A stretch of 33,687 bases of DNA from Streptomyces phyllanthi (GTDB lineage Bacteria > Actinomycetota > Actinomycetes > Streptomycetales > Streptomycetaceae): NCBI RefSeq assembly GCF_009377205.1, contig NZ_VJZE01000049.1:1-33687 (forward strand), in the 5' to 3' direction. The notes beneath the pieces were generated by a model that was not told where the DNA came from, did not search any database, and saw only the letters and a program-made list of their open reading frames with translations. Positions within the stretch are counted from its first letter, which is position 1. Each line of letters starts with the position of its first letter. Positions 16,324-24,535 of the stretch are shown in pieces. Both the position numbers and the translations under genes were made by a program.

Positions 16324-17239
16324 AGCGGATCCTCGGGTCGAGTACGGCGTACAGGAGGTCGACGATCAGGTTGCAGAGCAGGAAGACGAGGACGAGCACC
16401 GTCACGAAGCCGACGACGGTCTGGGTGTTCTGGCGGAGGATGCCCTGGTAGAGCTGGTAGCCGACCCCGTGGATGTTGAAGATCCGCTCGGTGACGATGG
16501 CGCCGCCCATGAGGAAGCCGATGTCGGCGCCGATGAAGGTGACCACGGGGATGAGGGAGTTGCGCAGCAGGTGCCGGAGGATCACCCGGTGCCGGGGCAG
16601 GCCCTTGGCGACCGCCGTACGGACGTAGTCGGAGCGGCGGTTCTCCGCGAGGGAGGTGCGGGTCAGGCGGGTCACATAGGCGAGGGAGACGGAGGCGAGG
16701 ACGAGGCCCGGCACGATCAGTTCGCCGAATGCGGCGTCCGTGGAGACCGAGGGTTTGATCCAGCCCCATTCGACGCCGAGCAGCAGCTGGAGCAGCAGTC
16801 CGGTGACGAAGGTCGGGACCGAGATGACGACGAGCGTGACCAGGAGGACACCCGTGTCGACGGGCCGGCCGCGGCGCAGCCCCGTCAACACGCCCAAGGT
16901 GATCCCGATGACGATCTCGAACAGGATCGCGACGACCGTCAGCCGGAGGGTGACGGGGAACGAGGTCGCCATCAGCTCGGTGACCTCCTGTCCGTTGAAC
17001 GCGGTGCCGAAGTCGCCGGTGAGGACGTTCCCCATGTAGGTCAGGTACTGCTGCCAGACCGGCCGGTCGAGGCCGAACTCCCGCTTCAGCCGCCCGGCCG
17101 TCGCCGGGTCGCACTGCCGTTCGCCGCACAGGCCCGCGACGGGGTCGCCCATCACGTTGACCATCAGGAAGATCAGCAGGGTGGCGCCGGCGAAGACGGG
17201 GACCATCTGCAGCAGCCGGCGGACGACATACCGTCCCAT
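16316..17239 (-). CDS. Peptide ABC importer permease, DppB type (system 1)
   Basis: This 307-residue inner-membrane protein is of the OppB/DppB class. It has an N-terminal helix (MVPVFAGATLLIFLMVNVMG), then a periplasmic segment with GDPVAGLCGERQCD, where two close cysteines could form a disulphide. The conserved REFGLDRPVWQQYLTYMGNV and GDFGTAF follow, then the core helices and the EAA loop TAVAKGLPRHRVILRHLLRNSLIP. It ends in the classic DLLYAVLDPRIRYA. The start is 6 bp after the binding-protein stop. It forms the translocation pore with the DppC-type partner. Confidence 0.93.
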   Translation of the reverse strand: MGRYVVRRLLQMVPVFAGATLLIFLMVNVMGDPVAGLCGERQCDPATAGRLKREFGLDRPVWQQYLTYMGNVLTGDFGTAFNGQEVTELMATSFPVTLRLTVVAILFEIVIGITLGVLTGLRRGRPVDTGVLLVTLVVISVPTFVTGLLLQLLLGVEWGWIKPSVSTDAAFGELIVPGLVLASVSLAYVTRLTRTSLAENRRSDYVRTAVAKGLPRHRVILRHLLRNSLIPVVTFIGADIGFLMGGAIVTERIFNIHGVGYQLYQGILRQNTQTVVGFVTVLVLVFLLCNLIVDLLYAVLDPRIRYA

Positions 17240-17245
17240 CGCCGC

Positions 17246-18871
17246 TCAGCCGACCTTGATCTGGTCGTAGACGGGGACGCTGAACGGGTTGAGCGCCACG
17301 TCGGACAGCCGCTCCGAGTAGCCCGCGCTGCCGTTCTGGTACCAGAGCGGGATGGCGGCCATGTCCTCCCGGAGCACGTCCTCGGCCTTGCGGAACTTCT
17401 CGACGGCCCTGGCGGGGTCGGTCTCGGCGTTGGCCTCGTCGACGAGCTTGTCGAACGCGGGGTTGGACCACTTGCCGTCGTTGGAGGAGGCGTCGGTGTA
17501 GTACAGCGGCTGGAGGAAGTTCTGGATCAGCGGGTAGTCCATCTGCCAGCCGGCCCGGAACGGCCCGGTCATCTTCCGGTCGGTGATCCGGTTGCGGTAG
17601 TCGGCGAAGGTGCCGATCGGGTTGCCGGCACAGGCCTTGTCGTCGCCGAGGGCGTGGTTGATCGAGTTGCAGACCGCGTCGACCCACTCCTTGTGGGAGC
17701 CGGTGTCCGCGTTGTACGTGATCCTGACCTGCCCGCCGGGCAGTCCTCCGCCCTCCTTGACCAGTCTCCTGGCCGCCGCGGCGTCGTACACGCAGGCGTC
17801 CCCGCACGGGCCCGCCCGGTAGCCGCCCTTCGTACCGAGGACGGGTGAGGTCCAGTCGAGGGCCGGGGTGCGGGTGCCGTGGAAGATGGTCCTGGTGATC
17901 TGGGTGCGGTTGATCGCCCGGGACAGGCCCGCGCGGACCTTCTCCATGCCGTCCCTGGACCAGTTCTTGTCGTAGTGGGGGAAGGCGAGCGTCTGGATGA
18001 TGCCGGCGGGGGCGTTGATGTAGCGGTCGCCGAGATCGCTGCGGACGTTCACGAGCTGGGAGGCGGGCACGTCGTCGACGAGGTCGAGATGACCCGCCAG
18101 CAGGTCGGTGTAGGCGGTGTTGCTGTCGGTGTAGACCCGCAGGTCGACGCCGCCGTTGCGGGCCCTGTCCTCACCCGGGTAGGCGTCCCATCGGCGCAGG
18201 GAGAGCTGTGCGCCCCTGGTGTACGACTCGACCCGGTACGGGCCGTTGCCGACCGGCTTCCTCAGCCAGGCGTCGTGGTCGTCGAAGAACGCGCGGGGCA
18301 GCGGGGCGAACGCGGTGTAGCCGAGGGTGTCGGGGAAGCTGGAGAACTTCTGTCTGAGTCTGACGGTGAAGGTCCTGGGTCCGGTGACCCGGAGGCCGGA
18401 GAGGGTGTCGGCGGTCTGCTTGCCGCCGTCGGCCGGGTGGGTCCTGTCGTAGCCCTCGATGTACTCGAAGAAGTACGCGTTGCGCTGGTTGTTCTTGAGC
18501 CCGGCGCCGTAGTTCCAGGCGTCCACGAAGGATCTGGCGGTGACCTGCTCGCCGTTGCTGAAGGTCCAGCCGTCCTTGACGGTGATGGTGAAGTTCCGTG
18601 AGTCCGAGGTCTCGATCCGCTCGGCGAGCATGTCCTCGGCCACGCCCGTCCGCGGGTCGTAGCGCTTCAGGCCGCGGAAGATCATGTCGAGGACCTTGCC
18701 GCCCTGCACCTCGTTGGTGTTGGCCGGCTCCAGCGGGTTCGGCGGGTCACCCCACGAGGAGCTGAGCACCGCGTCGCCGTCACCGCCTGCGTGGCCGCCC
18801 CCGCAGGCCGTCGCCGTGAGGGCCGCGGCCAGCGCGCATACGGCCCATCGGGCGTGCGTGGCTCCACGCAT
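17246..18871 (-). CDS. Peptide-binding lipoprotein, ABC importer (system 1)
   Basis: This 541-residue SBP_bac_5 family protein is the first gene of the minus-strand operon, with GGAGG five bases before the ATG. The signal peptide ends in a lipobox TATAC with Cys23 as the lipidated residue. Family hallmarks include DPPNPLEPANTNEVQGGKVL near the N-terminus, the motif WTFSNGEQVTARSFVDAWNY and NGPYRVESY. It should capture peptides on the outer face of the membrane and deliver them to the permeases. The sequence is clearly diverged from the bldKB-type protein next door, so the ligands probably differ. It corresponds by position to S. coelicolor SCO5117 (from memory). Confidence 0.92.
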   Translation of the reverse strand: MRGATHARWAVCALAAALTATACGGGHAGGDGDAVLSSSWGDPPNPLEPANTNEVQGGKVLDMIFRGLKRYDPRTGVAEDMLAERIETSDSRNFTITVKDGWTFSNGEQVTARSFVDAWNYGAGLKNNQRNAYFFEYIEGYDRTHPADGGKQTADTLSGLRVTGPRTFTVRLRQKFSSFPDTLGYTAFAPLPRAFFDDHDAWLRKPVGNGPYRVESYTRGAQLSLRRWDAYPGEDRARNGGVDLRVYTDSNTAYTDLLAGHLDLVDDVPASQLVNVRSDLGDRYINAPAGIIQTLAFPHYDKNWSRDGMEKVRAGLSRAINRTQITRTIFHGTRTPALDWTSPVLGTKGGYRAGPCGDACVYDAAAARRLVKEGGGLPGGQVRITYNADTGSHKEWVDAVCNSINHALGDDKACAGNPIGTFADYRNRITDRKMTGPFRAGWQMDYPLIQNFLQPLYYTDASSNDGKWSNPAFDKLVDEANAETDPARAVEKFRKAEDVLREDMAAIPLWYQNGSAGYSERLSDVALNPFSVPVYDQIKVG

Positions 18872-19187
18872 GGGTGCCTCCTGTGAGTGTGCCGGTGCCG
18901 GTGCCGGGGCGCTGCTCCACTACCGGTCAATATCGGCCCATTGCACACAGGAAGCACATTCAGCCCGCCCGTCCGGGTGCACCCGCCATCCGGATGTACG
19001 CATACGGGAGACCCGCCCCCGCATAGCGGACCGGGCGACGGGTGCATCCCTCGCTTCCCGCTTTGGTCATGGCAGTCCCAAGCCGGGCCATGCGGCCCAC
19101 CACACCCGGGTCAAACGGCAAAAGACCAGATCAAAGCCGTCAACGATGCATTGACGCCGGCCGAAGGCGGGTTGAACAGTCGCGCTA

Positions 19188-19221
19188 GGGCCTGTCCGGC
19201 GGACCAGGGTCGGACGGGCCC
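19188..19221 (+). promoter_or_regulatory. Leader hairpin followed by a pyrimidine tract upstream of bldKA
   Basis: Eleven pairs (19188-19198 with 19211-19221, one G-U) enclose a 12-nt loop and are followed by CTCTTCCCCTCCCTTCCTCT. The hairpin is about 85 bp before the bldKA start, so it could act as an attenuator. The left arm, TAGGGCCTGTCCGG, also resembles an insertion-sequence end (see 25571-25591), so it may be a remnant rather than a designed regulator. Confidence 0.45.
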
Positions 19222-19241
19222 TCTTCCCCTCCCTTCCTCTT

Positions 19242-19298
19242 GCCCCGTTCAGGCTTCCCCTCGCCCCGTTCAGGCTTCCCCCTCGCCCCGTCCAGGCC
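19242..19298 (+). repeat. Imperfect 21-22-bp tandem repeat in the bldKA leader
   Basis: GCCCCGTTCAGGCTTCCCC occurs at 19242 and 19263, with a shortened variant GCCCCGTCCAGGCC from 19285 running into the AGGAG ribosome site of bldKA. Copy number would alter leader length directly in front of the start codon. Confidence 0.85.
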
Positions 19299-19307
19299 AG
19301 GAGCACC

Positions 19308-20339
19308 ATGACCTCCCCCATGTCATCGGCCGCCGCCCCGTTGCAGGTGACGGTGGCCCCGGGTGCCGTGACCCCGGCGCCCGACGCACCGCCGCAGGGC
19401 GGTGCCGGCCGTTCCCCCGGGCAGCTCGCCCGGCTGCGCTTCCGGCGCGACCGGACGGGTGTCGTGTCGGCCTGGGTGGTGCTGTTCTTCTTCGTGGCCG
19501 GGGTCGCGGCCCCGCTGATCGCGAAGCTGTACGGCAAGGACCCGTACACCACCTACGGGCAGAACCAGCCGGGCCTCCTCAACGACTTCGGCTTCCCCGT
19601 CAAGCCCAACGGCGGTATCGGCGGCGACTTCTGGTTCGGTGTCGAGCCCCAGCTCGGCCGGGACGTGTTCACCCTGCTGCTGTACGGCATCCGCAACTCG
19701 CTGCTGATCGCCACCGTGACGACCCTGCTGGTCACCGCGCTCGGCATCGTCGTCGGTATCACGGCCGGCTATCTCGGCGGCCGTGTGGACAACCTGGTCG
19801 GCCGGGTCATCGACGTCCTGCTGGCCTTCCCCTCGACGCTGTTCTTCATCGCCTTCTGGCCCGTGCTGATCTCGATGTTCGTCTCGCCGGAGGACAACAC
19901 GCCGACGTGGCTGATCGTCGTCAGCCTGATCGCGGTGATGACGGCGTTCGGCTGGGCGCCGATGGCCCGGTTGCTGCGCGGCGAGGTACTCGCGCTACGG
20001 GAGCGCGAGTTCGTGGAGGCGGCCAAGGTCACCGGTGCCTCACCGGCCCGGATCATCTTCAGGGAGCTGCTGCCCAACCTGTGGACGCCGATCCTCATCC
20101 AGGCGACCCTCGCGCTTCCCATGTACGTCACCACGGAGGCGGCCCTCGCCTTCCTCGGTGTCGGACTCCAGGACCCCACGCCCGACTGGGGCGTGATGAT
20201 CCAGCGCGGCTCCCAGGTCTACCAGGACGACATCACGTACATGCTCTTCCCCGGTCTGTCGATGGTGATCTTCGTGATCGCCTTCAACCTCCTCGGCGAC
20301 TCCGTGCGCGACGCGCTCGATCCCAGGATCCGGCGCTGA
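19308..20339 (+). CDS. bldKA: Peptide ABC importer permease, BldKA-like (DppC type, system 2)
   Basis: This 343-residue permease starts at an ATG with AGGAG four bases upstream. About 40 cytoplasmic Ala/Pro-rich residues precede helix 1 (GVVSAWVVLFFFVAGVAAPL). A periplasmic insert contains YGKDPYTTYGQNQPGLLNDF. The core has the EAA loop EAAKVTGASPARIIFRELLPN and the typical end DSVRDALDPRIRR. It is the OppC/DppC-class subunit. A permease gene placed before the binding protein, followed by the second permease and two ATPases, is the gene order of the S. coelicolor bldK locus, where the system imports an extracellular peptide signal required for aerial mycelium. The gene symbol rests on order and neighbourhood. 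Confidence 0.88.
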   Translation: MTSPMSSAAAPLQVTVAPGAVTPAPDAPPQGGAGRSPGQLARLRFRRDRTGVVSAWVVLFFFVAGVAAPLIAKLYGKDPYTTYGQNQPGLLNDFGFPVKPNGGIGGDFWFGVEPQLGRDVFTLLLYGIRNSLLIATVTTLLVTALGIVVGITAGYLGGRVDNLVGRVIDVLLAFPSTLFFIAFWPVLISMFVSPEDNTPTWLIVVSLIAVMTAFGWAPMARLLRGEVLALREREFVEAAKVTGASPARIIFRELLPNLWTPILIQATLALPMYVTTEAALAFLGVGLQDPTPDWGVMIQRGSQVYQDDITYMLFPGLSMVIFVIAFNLLGDSVRDALDPRIRR

Positions 20340-20356
20340 ACGGCGCCCCGATCCCC

Positions 20357-20383
20357 TCCGGCCGGGTGACGGGGCCCGCCGGA
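20357..20383 (+). promoter_or_regulatory. Intercistronic hairpin between bldKA and bldKB
   Basis: TCCGGC-C-GGG (20357-20366) pairs with CCCGCCGGA (20375-20383), giving nine pairs with one bulged C. A C/T-rich tract follows. It is 18 bp past the bldKA stop and 47 bp before bldKB. It could terminate some transcripts or protect an upstream end, helping to set different amounts of permease and binding protein (inference). Confidence 0.4.
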
Positions 20384-20429
20384 CCCCCACAGCCCCTCCC
20401 CCTCTCCCTGATTCAGGCAGGACACCCCG

Positions 20430-22214
20430 ATGTCTCTTTCCCGCAGAAACTTCGTCATCGCCACCTCGGTCGCGGCAGGCGGCTCCATGGTCCTCTCGGC
20501 GTGCAGCAGCGGTGGGGGTGGTGGCACGGCGGGCGGCGGCTCCGCGGGCGGTGCCACCAAGTACTCCGCGGTCACCATCGGCACCAAGGACGATTCCACC
20601 GGCCCCGCTCCGGAGATCTCCGGAGCGACGAAGGGCGGCACGATCCACGCGCTGGGCCCGGACGACTTCTCCCATCTCGACCCGCAGCGCATCTACTTCG
20701 CCTGGAACTCGACCGTCGGCAACCTCTACATCCGCTGCCTGACGGGCTACAGGATCGCCTCCGGCGGCTCCATGAAGCTCGTCGGCGACCTCGCCACCGA
20801 CACCGGCACCATGTCCGACGGCGGGAAGACCTGGACCTTCACCCTGAAGGACGGGCTCAAGTGGGAGGACGGCAGCGACCTGACCGTGGAGGACGTGCGC
20901 CACGGCATCGAGCGCGGCTTCGCGAGCTTCACCACCGAGGGCGCCACCTATCTGCAGTCCGCGCTGACCGGCACCAACGACTTCCGCTCGGTCTACAAGG
21001 GCCCGTACGGCGGCAAGCACCTCGACTCGGTCGTCACGGACGCCGCGAAGAAGACCATCACCTTCCATCTGAGGACGGCCCGCCCGGACCTCAACTTCAC
21101 CCTCGCGATGCACACCTACGGCGCCGTGCCGGTCAAGCACGACACCAAGGAGAAGTACGACAAGGACCCGGTCTCCTGCGGCCCGTACCGGATCAAGCAG
21201 CACTCCGTCGACAAGTCACTGACGCTGGTGCGCAACACGCACTGGGACCCGTCGACGGACGCGATCCGCAACGCCTACCCGGACTCCTTCACCTTCGAGT
21301 TCGGCCTGGAGGCCCTCCAGGTCACGGACCGGCTGATCGCCGACTCAGGGAACGACCAGTACGCCGTGATGGCGTACAGCGGGGTCCCGGCCGAGCGCAT
21401 CCAGAAGGTGGTCGGCACCCCCGATCTGAAGTCCCGCACGATCAACGGCCTGCTGACCGGCCTGTACTACTACGCCATCAACTGCAGGCGGATCACCGAT
21501 GTGAAGGTGCGTCAGGCGCTCAACCACGCCTGGCCGCTGGAGCAGATCCGGCGGATCTACGGCGGCCCGTCCGCCGGCGACTACGCGACGACCCTCCTCA
21601 GCCCGGACATCGCGGGCCGGGTGAAGTACGACGTCTACGGCAAGCTGAAGAAGCCGCAGGGAGACCCGGAGAAGGCGAAGGCGCTGCTCAAGGAGGCCGG
21701 GAAGCTCGGTCAGAAGATCGTCTACACCTATCCGCAGGGCGGCAGCGACGCGTACGACAAGACCAAGGTCGTCATCGCGGACGCGCTGAAGAAGGCGGGC
21801 TTCGAGCCGGTCATCAAGCCGGTGGACTCCGGCAGTTACTACGACCAGGTCCAGCAGGTGGACAACAAGTTCGACGTGATGTGGTTCGGCTGGGCCCCGG
21901 ACTGGCCCACCGGCTACACGATCCTGCAGCCGCTCTTCGACGGCACGACGATCGCCAACGGGTCGAACAACGTCTCTCAGCTGAACGTGGGCTGGGTCAA
22001 CTCGGCGATCAAGAAGGACGCCACGATCACGGATCCGGCCGAGGCGGACACCGCGTGGGCGTCCCTCGACCGGCAGATCATGGAGAAGGAGGCGCCGGTC
22101 ATTCCCGAGACGTACCAGCGCCGCTTCTATCTGTACGGCACGAAGGTGGGCGGGGCCGAGTTCGATCCGCTGTTCTCGGCGTTCATCCTCTACAAGCTGT
22201 ACGCGAAGTCCTGA
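20430..22214 (+). CDS. bldKB: Peptide-binding lipoprotein BldKB-like (system 2)
   Basis: This 594-residue SBP_bac_5 protein has an N-terminus that combines a twin-arginine motif (SRRNFV, residues 4-9) with a lipobox LSAC (Cys25). It is therefore probably exported folded by Tat and then lipidated. A Gly/Ser linker (about 28-42) follows. Conserved features include DDFSHLDPQRIYF, the segment WTFTLKDGLKWEDGSDLTVE and CGPYRIKQHS. It should bind extracellular oligopeptides. In S. coelicolor BldKB recognises a small secreted peptide signal, and bldK mutants are bald and bialaphos-resistant (published knowledge). No TTA codon is present. Confidence 0.9.
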   Translation: MSLSRRNFVIATSVAAGGSMVLSACSSGGGGGTAGGGSAGGATKYSAVTIGTKDDSTGPAPEISGATKGGTIHALGPDDFSHLDPQRIYFAWNSTVGNLYIRCLTGYRIASGGSMKLVGDLATDTGTMSDGGKTWTFTLKDGLKWEDGSDLTVEDVRHGIERGFASFTTEGATYLQSALTGTNDFRSVYKGPYGGKHLDSVVTDAAKKTITFHLRTARPDLNFTLAMHTYGAVPVKHDTKEKYDKDPVSCGPYRIKQHSVDKSLTLVRNTHWDPSTDAIRNAYPDSFTFEFGLEALQVTDRLIADSGNDQYAVMAYSGVPAERIQKVVGTPDLKSRTINGLLTGLYYYAINCRRITDVKVRQALNHAWPLEQIRRIYGGPSAGDYATTLLSPDIAGRVKYDVYGKLKKPQGDPEKAKALLKEAGKLGQKIVYTYPQGGSDAYDKTKVVIADALKKAGFEPVIKPVDSGSYYDQVQQVDNKFDVMWFGWAPDWPTGYTILQPLFDGTTIANGSNNVSQLNVGWVNSAIKKDATITDPAEADTAWASLDRQIMEKEAPVIPETYQRRFYLYGTKVGGAEFDPLFSAFILYKLYAKS

Positions 22215-22254
22215 CCGGGAGCCCGGGTTCGGTCCGTTGCCGGGTGCGCCCAGG

Positions 22255-22310
22255 CATTTCAGGGGCGCGGGGAACTGCGCGACCAGCCACAACGAACCCG
22301 CGGCCGGCCA
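22255..22310 (+). repeat. Dispersed intergenic repeat (same family as the 82-bp array)
   Basis: The segment from ATTTCAGGGGCGCGGGGAAC through TGCGCGACCAGCCACAAC lies between bldKB and bldKC. Its reverse complement matches the core of each 82-bp unit at 4858-5130 with about two mismatches over 32 bases. It can form a GC stem (CGCG with CGCG). I recall this element as very frequent between Streptomyces genes. It may act as a processing or termination site within the operon. Confidence 0.75.
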
Positions 22311-22372
22311 CCGTCAGAACCCGGCAGACGCAGGCCAACCACCCACCACGCGAAGGCCCCCCAGGGAACCCC

Positions 22373-23356
22373 ATGTTCCGCTTCATCGCTCGCAGACTGC
22401 TCAGCGCGCTGTTGATCCTCCTGGTCATCAGCGTCATCACCTTCGTCCTCTTCTACGTCGCCCCGCGCGACCCCGCCCGTACGGCCTGCGGCAAGGTGTG
22501 CACGCCACAGACGCTGGCCCTGGTGCGACGCAATCTGGGGATCTCCGATCCGCTGCCGGTGCAGTACTGGCACTGGCTGGTGGGTGTGTTCGCCGGACGG
22601 GACTTCACGGGGCTCGGGCACTGCTCGGCCCCGTGCCTCGGCTACTCGTTCACCAACCACGAGCCGGTCCTGGGCCTGATCACGGACCGCTTCCCGACCA
22701 CGCTCTCGCTGTCCCTGGGCAGCGCCGTGGTGTTCGTCGTCTTCGGCGTGGGCACCGGCATGATCGCGGCGGTCCGGCAGGGCAGGCCGCTGGACAAGAT
22801 CGCTTCCTCGGCCTCCCTGATCGGCTCGTCGCTCCAGATCTACATCGTCGGCGTGGTCGCGATGTACTACCTGTCCGACGAGTGGCATCTTCTGCCGCGC
22901 CCGCAGGACAGCGTGGGTTTCACCCAGGATCCGGCCGCCTGGTTCAAGGGTCTGCTGCTGCCCTGGCTGGTGCTCGCGCTGATCTTCACGGCCAACTACA
23001 CGCGGATGACCCGCTCGCAGCTGGTCGAGACCCTGAACGAGGACTACGTCCGCACGGCCCGCGCCAAGGGCCTGTCGGCCCGCACGGTCTTCTTCCGGTT
23101 CGCCTGGCGCGGCGCCATGGGCCCGATCGTCACGATCCTCGGTCTCGACCTGGGCTATCTGCTGGGCGGCGCGATCATCACCGAGGAGACGTTCGGGCTG
23201 CACGGCATCGGGGCGCTGTCCATCAAGGCCGTACGCGACAACGACCTGCCACTGCTGCTCGGGGTCGTCCTCGTCGCGGCCGCGGCGATCGTGGTGGCGA
23301 ACATCGTGGTGGACGCGGTGTACGCGCTCATCGATCCGCGGATCAGGCCGGCCTAG
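22373..23356 (+). CDS. bldKC: Peptide ABC importer permease, BldKC-like (DppB type, system 2)
   Basis: The protein has 327 residues from an ATG with AGGGAA upstream. It is an OppB/DppB-class permease: MFRFIARRLLSALLILLVIS at the start, periplasmic ARTACGKVCTPQTLALVRRN, then a second insert GHCSAPCLGYSF. The two C-x3-C pairs may form disulphides outside the cell. The EAA loop is TARAKGLSARTVFFRFAWRG and the end is VVDAVYALIDPRIRPA. A very long open frame continues upstream from here through bldKB and bldKA, but only the part from 22373 is coding. It partners BldKA in the pore. Confidence 0.91.
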   Translation: MFRFIARRLLSALLILLVISVITFVLFYVAPRDPARTACGKVCTPQTLALVRRNLGISDPLPVQYWHWLVGVFAGRDFTGLGHCSAPCLGYSFTNHEPVLGLITDRFPTTLSLSLGSAVVFVVFGVGTGMIAAVRQGRPLDKIASSASLIGSSLQIYIVGVVAMYYLSDEWHLLPRPQDSVGFTQDPAAWFKGLLLPWLVLALIFTANYTRMTRSQLVETLNEDYVRTARAKGLSARTVFFRFAWRGAMGPIVTILGLDLGYLLGGAIITEETFGLHGIGALSIKAVRDNDLPLLLGVVLVAAAAIVVANIVVDAVYALIDPRIRPA

Positions 23357-23364
23357 GAGGACCG

Positions 23365-24438
23365 ATGAGTGCAGGTACGAGCACGAGTACGAGCAGCAGC
23401 GCGGACACGGAGGCCCGTGTGCCCTTTCTCTCCGTGCGGGACCTGAAGGTCCACTTCTCCACGGAGGACGGTGTCGTCAAGGCGGTCGACGGACTCTCCT
23501 TCGGCCTGGAGCGCGGCCGGACCCTCGGCATCGTGGGCGAGTCGGGCTCCGGCAAGTCCGTCACCAACCTGGCGATCCTGGGCCTGCACGACCGCGAGCG
23601 CACCGCGCTCGACGGGGAGGTCCTGCTGGACGGCAGGGAGCTGCTGACGGCGGCCGAACGGGACCTGGAGGCGCTGCGCGGCAACACCATGTCCATGATC
23701 TTCCAGGACGCCCTGGCCTCCTTGTCGCCGTACCACACGGTCGGCGCACAGATCGCCGAGACGTACCGCAAGCACACCGGTGCCTCCCGGCGTGAGGCGC
23801 GGGCCAGGGCGGTCGAGATGCTGCGCCGGGTCGGCATCCCGCAGCCGGACATGCGGGTGGGCGACTACCCGCACCAGTTCTCGGGGGGCATGCGCCAGCG
23901 CGCGATGATCGCGATGGCCCTGGTGTGCGATCCGGAGCTGCTGATCGCGGACGAGCCGACCACGGCCCTGGACGTGACGGTGCAGGCCCAGATCATGGAT
24001 CTGCTGCGGGACCTCCAGCAGGAGTTCGGCACGGCGATCATCTTCATTACGCACGACCTGGGTGTGATCGCGAACCTGGCGGACGACGTCCTGGTGATGT
24101 ACGGCGGCCGGTGCGTGGAGAAGGGTGGGCGCGCCGAGGTGCTGGGGGTGCCCCGGCACCCGTACACCCTGGGTCTGCTGGGCTCGATGCCGAGTCTGGA
24201 CGGCCCGGTGGACGTGCCGCTCTCCCCGATCCCGGGCACTCCGCCCTCCCTGCTCGCCCCGCCGCCGGGCTGCCGTTTCCATCCGCGGTGCGCGTTCGCG
24301 GAGAAGGTGCGGGACGCGCTGTGCTCCACGCGCCGGCCGCTGCTGGAGCCGGTGGACGGGCACGGGACGGCGTGCCACCTCACGGCGGGGCAGCGCCGGG
24401 AGTACTTCGCCGACTACCGGGCGGCCCGGGTCAACTGA
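23365..24438 (+). CDS. bldKD: Peptide ABC importer ATPase, BldKD-like (DppD type, system 2)
   Basis: The protein has 357 residues from an ATG 8 bp after bldKC with AGGAGG before it. A Ser/Thr-rich N-terminal tail precedes [10 protein letters not shown] (Lys64), [14 protein letters not shown] (Q-loop), [27 protein letters not shown] and FITHDLG. The C-terminal four-Cys motif is present but unusual: after GCRFHPRC the next Cys comes after a longer spacer ([12 protein letters not shown], ten residues between) than in the other ATPases of this window (six). This could alter the predicted [4Fe-4S] site. Its stop codon is the first base triplet of an 18-bp tandem repeat. Confidence 0.91.
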   Translation: MSAGTSTSTSSSADTEARVPFLSVRDLKVHFSTEDGVVKAVDGLSFGLERGRTLGIVGESGSGKSVTNLAILGLHDRERTALDGEVLLDGRELLTAAERDLEALRGNTMSMIFQDALASLSPYHTVGAQIAETYRKHTGASRREARARAVEMLRRVGIPQPDMRVGDYPHQFSGGMRQRAMIAMALVCDPELLIADEPTTALDVTVQAQIMDLLRDLQQEFGTAIIFITHDLGVIANLADDVLVMYGGRCVEKGGRAEVLGVPRHPYTLGLLGSMPSLDGPVDVPLSPIPGTPPSLLAPPPGCRFHPRCAFAEKVRDALCSTRRPLLEPVDGHGTACHLTAGQRREYFADYRAARVN

Positions 24439-24506
24439 CGTACGCAGTCACCGGACGTACCGCGGCCACCTGACGTACCGCAGCCATCTGACGTACGGCA
24501 GTCATC
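24436..24506 (+). repeat. Four imperfect 18-bp tandem repeats between bldKD and bldKE
   Basis: Units start at 24436, 24453, 24471 and 24489. The consensus is (T/G)GACGTAC(C/G)GC(A/G)G(T/C)CA(C/T)C; the first is 17 bp. They begin with the bldKD stop codon and end 29 bp before the bldKE start. The multiple-of-three length would give a repeated peptide if read through, but the frame is closed by the stop. Likely slippage-generated spacer or a set of protein-binding sites. Confidence 0.88.
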
Positions 24507-24535
24507 CCACGGACAACAGAAGGAACTTCACGCGC

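Larger units (their letters stand above)
18872..19307. other. Divergent intergenic region between peptide importers 1 and 2
   Basis: This 436-bp stretch holds no gene I can support; the reading frame that crosses it on the plus strand is spurious. It must contain the promoters of both systems, but I see no convincing -35/-10 pair. TTGACG at 19151-19156 lacks a good -10. It contains GCCGGT repeats near 18890-18905, a leader hairpin at 19188-19221 and a 21-bp tandem repeat at 19242-19298. Confidence 0.7.

Noticed and set aside
15414..17807. Long minus-strand open frame (797 codons) overlapping importer 1 genes
   Set aside because: It is out of frame with three genes that have unmistakable permease and binding-protein motifs.
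19151..19180. Promoter for bldKA with TTGACG at 19151
   Set aside because: No TANNNT-like -10 lies at 16-19 bp spacing; the sequence there is GAACAGT. Not supported enough to list as a promoter.
18887..23356. Very long plus-strand open frame (1489 codons) across the divergent region, bldKA, bldKB and bldKC
   Set aside because: Only the part from 22373 is the bldKC permease. The rest is an out-of-frame shadow of bldKA and bldKB rich in Arg, Pro, Gly and His.
24436..24506. CRISPR array
   Set aside because: The 18-bp repeats are contiguous with no spacers, and no cas genes are present.
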